Positions 59,079 through 64,000 of a DNA stretch of 64,000 bases are shown here, piece after piece. Position 1 is the first letter of the stretch. Each line of letters opens with the position of its first letter. The notes beneath the pieces are model-generated. The model ran no database searches, was not told the origin of the DNA, and worked only from the letters and a program-made list of their open reading frames with translations. The DNA is from Alphaproteobacteria bacterium (GTDB lineage Bacteria; Pseudomonadota; Alphaproteobacteria; Micavibrionales; Micavibrionaceae): assembly GCA_002690045.1 (NCBI GenBank), contig NZDE01000012.1, positions 1 to 64,000 of the forward strand, written 5' to 3'. The translations under genes were made by a program, and so were the position numbers.

Positions 59079-59882
59079 TTAAGCTGTCTTCTTACGCGCA
59101 TAATCACTATGCTTCGTAATTGGCCCGTCAGCACGGCCATTAATGAATTGTTCGACATATGGGTTACCTGAGTTATCGAGCTCCTTCACATCGCCGCACC
59201 AGATAATCTCACCTTCATAAATCATGGCGATTTTATCCGCAATTTTGCGCGCGCTCGCCATATCATGTGTAATAGATAATGCGGTTGCGCCAAGTTCTTT
59301 TACCGACTGGCAAATCAAGTCATTAATGACATCCGCCATAATTGGGTCAAGGCCTGTGGTTGGTTCATCAAAAAAGATAATTTGTGGGCTTGTGGCAATT
59401 GCACGCGCCAAACCAACACGCTTTTGCATACCGCCAGATAATTCAGCGGGGAATAAATCCGCCACCATTGACGAGAGCCCTACGGCTTGGATTTTCTCAA
59501 TAGCAATTTCACGTGCCTGCGCCTTGGACATTTTTTCACCGTGGATCAAACCAAAGGCGACATTCTCCCATACAGGCAAGGAATCAAACAATGCGGCGCC
59601 CTGAAACAACATGCCGAACTTATGCATTAATTCAACGCGGGCGCGCCCACGCACATGGGTGGTCACTTCGCCATCAACTTCAATCGTGCCCTCATCTGGC
59701 TCTAATATACCTAATATATTTTTTAGTAAAACAGATTTACCTGTGCCTGAACCGCCGATAACAACAAGAGATTCGCCTTTTTGAACTTCTAAATTCACGC
59801 CACGTAAAACATGCTTATCGCCAAAAGATTTTTTGACGTTACTCATTTTAATCATCGGAACATTTTTACTATCTGCGCTCAT
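59079..59882 (-). CDS. mlaF: Phospholipid-transport ABC ATPase MlaF
   Basis: ATPase of the Mla system that maintains outer-membrane lipid asymmetry. Walker A is GGSGTGKS, the Q-loop lies in FQGAALFDSLPVWENVAF (typical of MlaF), the signature is LSGGMQKR and Walker B IIFFDEPTTGLDP, with the switch His in SITHDMASA. 267 residues. Its start overlaps the end of mlaE by four bases, so the two are co-translated. The next genes downstream are an unknown exported protein and PBP1a; mlaD is absent here. Confidence 0.92.
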   Translation of the reverse strand: MSADSKNVPMIKMSNVKKSFGDKHVLRGVNLEVQKGESLVVIGGSGTGKSVLLKNILGILEPDEGTIEVDGEVTTHVRGRARVELMHKFGMLFQGAALFDSLPVWENVAFGLIHGEKMSKAQAREIAIEKIQAVGLSSMVADLFPAELSGGMQKRVGLARAIATSPQIIFFDEPTTGLDPIMADVINDLICQSVKELGATALSITHDMASARKIADKIAMIYEGEIIWCGDVKELDNSGNPYVEQFINGRADGPITKHSDYARKKTA

Positions 59883-60667
59883 GAGAAAAAGACCTGTGTA
59901 AGTACATAATTAAAGATCAGGATCAAAATAGACGCTGATACCACCGCATTTGTTGTTGCCGCGCCAACACCCTGTGCACCGCGTCCAGAGTTAAAACCGT
60001 GATAACAGCCCATCAAAGTTACTATAAAGCCAAAAACCGCGGCCTTCACAAGACCAGAAATCACGTCCGCAGACTCTAAAACTTCGTAGGTCTGTTTCAA
60101 ATAAGAGCCTACCGAGAAATCAAGGGCGTGAACACTAACCAAGTATCCCCCCATAATACCGATGATGTCACCAATCAAGACAAGAACTGGCAACATTAAT
60201 GTGCCCGCAACAATACGCGGGACAATCAAATATTTAAACGGGTTAACCGATAATGTGACTAAAGCATCAATTTGTTCCGTAACGCGCATCGTGCCAATCT
60301 CAGCAGCAATAGCCGCACCAACGCGTCCGGCGACCATCAACCCTGCCAAAACTGGTGCTAATTCGCGCGTAATAGACAACACCACCACAGATGCAATTGC
60401 ATTTTCTGCATTAAAACGTGTAAATCCTGTGTAGCTTTGCAATGCAAGTACCATACCTGTAAACAACGCCGTCATGCCGACAACAGGCAAGGAATAAAAA
60501 CCAATATCCATGAACTGCTTAAGGGTAATGCGCGCAAAAAATGGCGGCATCAAAATATGGCTAACCGCCTTTAATGCAAATATAAATATACGCCCAATAG
60601 ACGCAAATAGCCCGTATAAGCTGTGCCCGATGGATTCTAGAAAATTTAATACAAACGCGATTGGCAT
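59879..60667 (-). CDS. mlaE: Phospholipid-transport permease MlaE
   Basis: MlaE is the integral membrane permease of the Mla transporter. The 262 residues have the family core GFYSLPVVGMTALFTGMVLALQSYTGF, RELAPVLAGLMVAGRVGAAIAAEIGTMRVTEQIDAL and GCYHGFNSGRGAQGVGAATTNAVV, with about five to six membrane segments. It is overlapped by mlaF. A TTGACC/TAAATA promoter lies just upstream. Confidence 0.93.
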   Translation of the reverse strand: MPIAFVLNFLESIGHSLYGLFASIGRIFIFALKAVSHILMPPFFARITLKQFMDIGFYSLPVVGMTALFTGMVLALQSYTGFTRFNAENAIASVVVLSITRELAPVLAGLMVAGRVGAAIAAEIGTMRVTEQIDALVTLSVNPFKYLIVPRIVAGTLMLPVLVLIGDIIGIMGGYLVSVHALDFSVGSYLKQTYEVLESADVISGLVKAAVFGFIVTLMGCYHGFNSGRGAQGVGAATTNAVVSASILILIFNYVLTQVFFS

Positions 60668-60699
60668 TATGATGTCGTCCTTCTTACTTTCAGCCTATA

Positions 60700-60728
60700 T
60701 ATTTAGCCCTTTTTCTCCATTTGGTCAA
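60700..60728 (-). promoter_or_regulatory. Promoter of mlaEF
   Basis: On the minus strand TTGACC (60728-60723), 17 bases, TAAATA (60705-60700), 33 bases before the mlaE ATG. Confidence 0.6.
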
Positions 60729-60762
60729 AAGGTTATAGGGAGTTTTACCCCACTCAATTAGG

Positions 60763-61857
60763 TTATAAGTATTTAGCGACAATGCGCGGCGCATTCCCAA
60801 AAGATATCTGCATTTCATATGCGCGCGCGCCACAGGCCTGTGCCAAAGTTTCAATACGCTGATTATCACCAATCAGCTCCATATACTCACCTGCGCGTGG
60901 CATATCATCATCCGACAAATCTTGCGGCAATATGACGGTTGTTAAGTCCATCGAAACGCTGCCAGCAATTTTGCAAGGCTGACCGTTCCAATAAAAGCTT
61001 GCTTGATTACTCGCCGGCCAATGCAGACCGTCTGCGTAACCAATTGCAAGCGTTGCAATACGCTGTGGACGCTCTGCGCGGTAAAGTTCATTATAGCCGA
61101 CACTCTGGCCTGTTTTAATGTCACTGACCTGCAGGACTTTAACGTCCACTTGCAAAGCTGGTTTAAGGTCATCGCCCTGTCCTGCCTGCATTTCGACGCC
61201 CCATAACGCGCCGCCAGGCCGCACCAAATCAAAATGGCTCTCAGGGAAATTGAAAATTGCGCTGCTATTCGCCATTGATTTTACAATTGCACAATCATAG
61301 GCCAGTTCATATTGCGCGGCGCGGCTTAAAAAATGGTCAATCTGCTCTTGATTGAGGGGGGTATCTGTTTCTTCTGAACTGACGAAGTGCGATAAAATGC
61401 AGCGCACATCCAAACCGCGCGTATAAAACGTCGAATCCGAATCGCCGCGCGCCCGAATGCCCGTACGGTTCATGGCTGTATCTAAGTGAATGTGGCAGGG
61501 TAATGGTCGCCCCAGTCGTTTCGCCGCCTCATGCCAGAGGCGCATATCTTCTTCGGATTTAAGCGCGGGTATAATATTATGCGCGATGAAATAATCTTCC
61601 TGCCCTGCACTTAAGCCGCCGAAGACAACCAAATCCGCCTTACTATAAGGACGTAGTTCAAGCGCCTCATCCAAAGTTGCAACATAATAAAGTAAGGGCT
61701 TCTTACCCTCGAGCAATTTAACAATTTCAACTGCGCCGAGGCCATAAGCATTAGCCTTAACCACTGGCGCAATGATTTTGTCTTTACCCAGCTTACGGAC
61801 AATTACATCATAATTATGCAGTATATTCTGCGTATGTATCTGCGCCCGTATATTCAT
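60763..61857 (-). CDS. alr: Alanine racemase
   Basis: Alr makes D-alanine for peptidoglycan. PLP Lys is in APVVKANAYGLG near the N-terminus and the second catalytic base Tyr in QSVGYNELYRA; HLDTAMNRTGI and GSVSMDLTTV are also canonical. I choose the ATG at 61857 (364 residues), which has a GGGGGCGAG site; the frame reaches 61869. It follows dnaB after 23 bases, the dnaB-alr order common in alphaproteobacteria. Confidence 0.95.
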   Translation of the reverse strand: MNIRAQIHTQNILHNYDVIVRKLGKDKIIAPVVKANAYGLGAVEIVKLLEGKKPLLYYVATLDEALELRPYSKADLVVFGGLSAGQEDYFIAHNIIPALKSEEDMRLWHEAAKRLGRPLPCHIHLDTAMNRTGIRARGDSDSTFYTRGLDVRCILSHFVSSEETDTPLNQEQIDHFLSRAAQYELAYDCAIVKSMANSSAIFNFPESHFDLVRPGGALWGVEMQAGQGDDLKPALQVDVKVLQVSDIKTGQSVGYNELYRAERPQRIATLAIGYADGLHWPASNQASFYWNGQPCKIAGSVSMDLTTVILPQDLSDDDMPRAGEYMELIGDNQRIETLAQACGARAYEMQISFGNAPRIVAKYL

Positions 61858-61880
61858 GCTCGCCCCCATTCAATTCTGCG

Positions 61881-63443
61881 CTACGTATCACTAAATTTAC
61901 GGGATAGATCCGAAAAGCGGATATATTGCGGGTCAAAATGCATTTCGACAATACCAATTGGGCCGTGACGCTGCTTGGCGATAACGGCCTCCGCAACATT
62001 GGCGCGTTCTTGCAAACGTTCGAAGTGCTGCTGCAAGCGTTCTTGGAATTTTTCTTCCGATTCTGCAGGGCGGCGGGCGGGCTCTTCACGCGCAAGGTAG
62101 TATTCTTCACGGTACACGAACATCACCACATCGGCATCCTGCTCAATAGAGCCAGATTCACGAAGGTCAGAAAGCATTGGGCGTTTATCTTCACGCTGTT
62201 CGACACCACGGGAAAGCTGTGAGAGCGCCAATACTGGAATTTCGAGCTCTTTCGCAATCGCCTTCAAACCACGCGTAATTTCAGAGACCTCCAAAACACG
62301 GTTTTGTTGGGATTGCTGCGAACCTGACCCACGCAATAGCTGCAAATAGTCCACCACCAACATGCCAAGACCATGTTGACGTTTCAAACGGCGCGCACGG
62401 GTACGCACTGCGCCAATCGACAGGGCCGGTGTATCATCAATATAAAGCGGAACTTGCGCCAATTCATTTGCGGCCTGCGCAAAGCGGCGGAAGTCTTCCT
62501 CGGTAAACGTTCCTTTACGTATCGTATCGCCCGATACACTGGCTTGGTCAGCCAGAATACGCGCAGCGAGCTGATCCGCCGACATCTCGAGCGAGAAGAA
62601 CGCTACTGGCGCGCCTTCTTTACCGCCTGTATGGGCGTATTTTTTAGCTGCGTTAAAAGCCATATTAACAGCCAGCGCCGTTTTACCCATCGATGGACGC
62701 CCCGCAAGAATAATCAAATCGGAGCTATGCATCCCACCAAGTTTATTATCAATATCGCTTAGGCCAACACTCACGCCACTCACATGGCCATCTGTTTGAT
62801 AAGCTTTTTCCGCAATTTCCATCGCGGTTAAAACAGATTCGCGCAGCGTCTTAAAGCCGCCTTTGGCTTCGCCTTGTTCAGCCAATTCAAACAGGCGCTT
62901 TTCAGTACGCTCAATCGTATTATTCACATCGCTTTCGAGCGATTGAACATAGGATTCATTGACAACATCTTGACCAAGGCCAATCAATTCACGCTTCATG
63001 AATAATTCATAAATGTTACGTGCGTAATCAAGCGTATTGATGACCGATACGACGCTACCCGCCAGTTTTGCCAGATAAGACGTGCCGCCAATTTGTTCTA
63101 ATTCTTCATCGGCTTCAAAGTAGCCCTTTAATGTTACAGGAGTCGCGCTTTGGCCGCGCTCAACAAGAATATTAAGGGCTTCATAAATGCGCTGATGCGC
63201 TGGAAGGAAGAAATGATGCGCGCGCAAAAAGTCGCTTATGCCCTCTAATTGACGGTTATCCGCCATAAGCGCACCGAGCAAACCTTGCTCCGCCTCGATA
63301 TTATTCGGCAGTTCACGGTAATGCGGGTCGCTCTGCGCTTCACCGTCTAGCGGGGCAGAGAAATCAACCATATCTTCATGCGACATAGGCGGAAAATCAT
63401 CCTGACTATTCGCGGGGGCCATCTTTTTTGTATCTGTACTCAT
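61881..63443 (-). CDS. dnaB: Replicative DNA helicase DnaB
   Basis: Hexameric helicase that unwinds DNA at the fork. The N-terminal domain (NNIEAEQGLLGALMADNRQL...FFLPAHQRIYEAL) and the RecA-like domain are complete: Walker A AGRPSMGKTALA, FFSLEMSADQLAARIL, LLVVDYLQLLRG (Walker B) and SQLSRGVEQREDKRPMLSDLRESGSIEQDADVVMFVYR. 520 residues with a somewhat long acidic N-terminal extension (first about 48). Upstream lies a gap with two DnaA-box-like sequences, then divergent rpe. Confidence 0.97.
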   Translation of the reverse strand: MSTDTKKMAPANSQDDFPPMSHEDMVDFSAPLDGEAQSDPHYRELPNNIEAEQGLLGALMADNRQLEGISDFLRAHHFFLPAHQRIYEALNILVERGQSATPVTLKGYFEADEELEQIGGTSYLAKLAGSVVSVINTLDYARNIYELFMKRELIGLGQDVVNESYVQSLESDVNNTIERTEKRLFELAEQGEAKGGFKTLRESVLTAMEIAEKAYQTDGHVSGVSVGLSDIDNKLGGMHSSDLIILAGRPSMGKTALAVNMAFNAAKKYAHTGGKEGAPVAFFSLEMSADQLAARILADQASVSGDTIRKGTFTEEDFRRFAQAANELAQVPLYIDDTPALSIGAVRTRARRLKRQHGLGMLVVDYLQLLRGSGSQQSQQNRVLEVSEITRGLKAIAKELEIPVLALSQLSRGVEQREDKRPMLSDLRESGSIEQDADVVMFVYREEYYLAREEPARRPAESEEKFQERLQQHFERLQERANVAEAVIAKQRHGPIGIVEMHFDPQYIRFSDLSRKFSDT

Positions 63444-63534
63444 AGAAAATAGAAAACCACAGTTTTAAATATGAGGTGAAGTAAAATTAAAATACGGCCT
63501 GTGAATAGTGGGGATTAAAAAAATTATTATGTTT

Positions 63535-63582
63535 TGTGGAAAACTTTGTTTTTTGATGCTATGCTAGATAAAGATATCCACA
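63535..63582. promoter_or_regulatory. Two DnaA-box-like sequences between dnaB and rpe
   Basis: TTTTCCACA on the minus strand (63543-63535) and ATATCCACA on the plus strand (63574-63582). Each is within one base of TTATCCACA. Both are in the AT-rich gap in front of dnaB. Confidence 0.35.
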
Positions 63583-63621
63583 GACGTCATTCGACACATC
63601 TTATTCAACGCAGCTATCAAT

Positions 63622-64000
63622 ATGAGTCCATCAAAAACCGTAAAAATCGCGCCATCTATTTTATCCGCCAATTTCGCTGAATTGGGGACTGAGATTCGCG
63701 CCATTGATGCCGCAGGTGCAGATTATATTCATATAGATGTAATGGATGGTCAGTTTGTCCCGAACCTAACCTTCGGCGCGCCGGTGATTAAAGACCTGCG
63801 CCGCTATACTGACAAAGTCTTTGATGTCCATTTAATGATTAATACACCAGAAAAACTGCTCCATAATTTTGTGGATGCGGGCTCTGATATTATTACCGTG
63901 CATGGTGAGGCAACCGCGCACTTACACCGTCTCCTCCAAAGCATCCGCGCGGCAGGAAAAAAAGCAGGCGTTGCCCTAAACCCCGCGACGCCAGCGGAAA
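63622..64000 (+). CDS. rpe: Ribulose-phosphate 3-epimerase, N-terminal part (runs off the window)
   Basis: Rpe interconverts ribulose 5-phosphate and xylulose 5-phosphate. The frame is open from the ATG at 63622 to the window end (126 codons). It shows the TIM-barrel family motifs [37 protein letters not shown] (metal ligands His and Asp), [13 protein letters not shown] and the start of [11 protein letters not shown]. About half of the gene is visible. No clear ribosome binding site is seen. Confidence 0.93.
   Translation, partial: MSPSKTVKIAPSILSANFAELGTEIRAIDAAGADYIHIDVMDGQFVPNLTFGAPVIKDLRRYTDKVFDVHLMINTPEKLLHNFVDAGSDIITVHGEATAHLHRLLQSIRAAGKKAGVALNPATPAE

Overview
The window is a stretch of bacterial chromosome, dense in genes and moderately AT-rich by eye. 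Protein families, the elongator tRNA-Met sequence, a Mg-type HemB and the dnaB-alr pair all point to an Alphaproteobacterium. A complete cell-envelope, cofactor and translation gene set suggests a free-living or predatory cell rather than a reduced endosymbiont. A Micavibrio-like lineage would fit, but I infer that from flavour only and no rRNA is present to prove it. I see no prophage, CRISPR array or rRNA operon.

Layout. 1-3.6 kb: the str operon on the minus strand (rpsL-rpsG-fusA-tuf), with a consensus promoter and a long leader that carries a terminator-like hairpin. 3.7-10 kb: RNase R, L33, a SixA-like phosphatase, a LOG-family protein, mnmA (probably a leaderless mRNA) and tRNA-Met. 10-15 kb: a mini-accessory patch with a broken REP-associated transposase, a lipoprotein, the ribosomal oxygenase RoxA and several unknown proteins. 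15-28 kb: a VOC/TetR pair, ribF, an AEC transporter, an oversized glutamine-dependent NAD synthetase, msrB, ileS, a four-gene minus-strand cluster holding three paralogous Cys/His-motif proteins, and hemB. 28-44 kb: a thioredoxin-NHL protein, FkbM methyltransferase, rpoC, rpoB, a subtilase-ankyrin protein with its own promoter, rplL, rplJ and a nucleoside hydrolase. 44-54 kb: a PLP enzyme, a DUF4174 lipoprotein, a 2OG-Fe(II) oxygenase, secE-nusG, a 1152-residue protein with two tandem RNB domains, a new 55-residue ORF and pheT. 54-64 kb: an NtrC-type regulator, PBP1a, an exported protein, mlaF-mlaE, alr, dnaB and the start of rpe.

The normally continuous secE-nusG-rplK-rplA-rplJ-rplL-rpoB-rpoC-rpsL-rpsG-fusA-tuf block has been broken into at least four pieces on two strands. 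Terminators and promoters sit at the breakpoints, and foreign genes (subtilase, nucleoside hydrolase, tandem-RNB protein) lie between them. pheT likewise lacks pheS upstream.

The most unusual items are: (1) the tandem-RNB exoribonuclease-like protein, with a degenerate first RNB domain and an intact second one, next to nusG and in the same window as a normal RNase R; (2) the operon of NCYSYALG-type paralogues with a small glycine-rich membrane protein; (3) the ankyrin-subtilase between rplL and rpoB; (4) the 908-residue NAD synthetase; and (5) msrB, whose signal peptide is reachable only from a non-canonical ATC codon.
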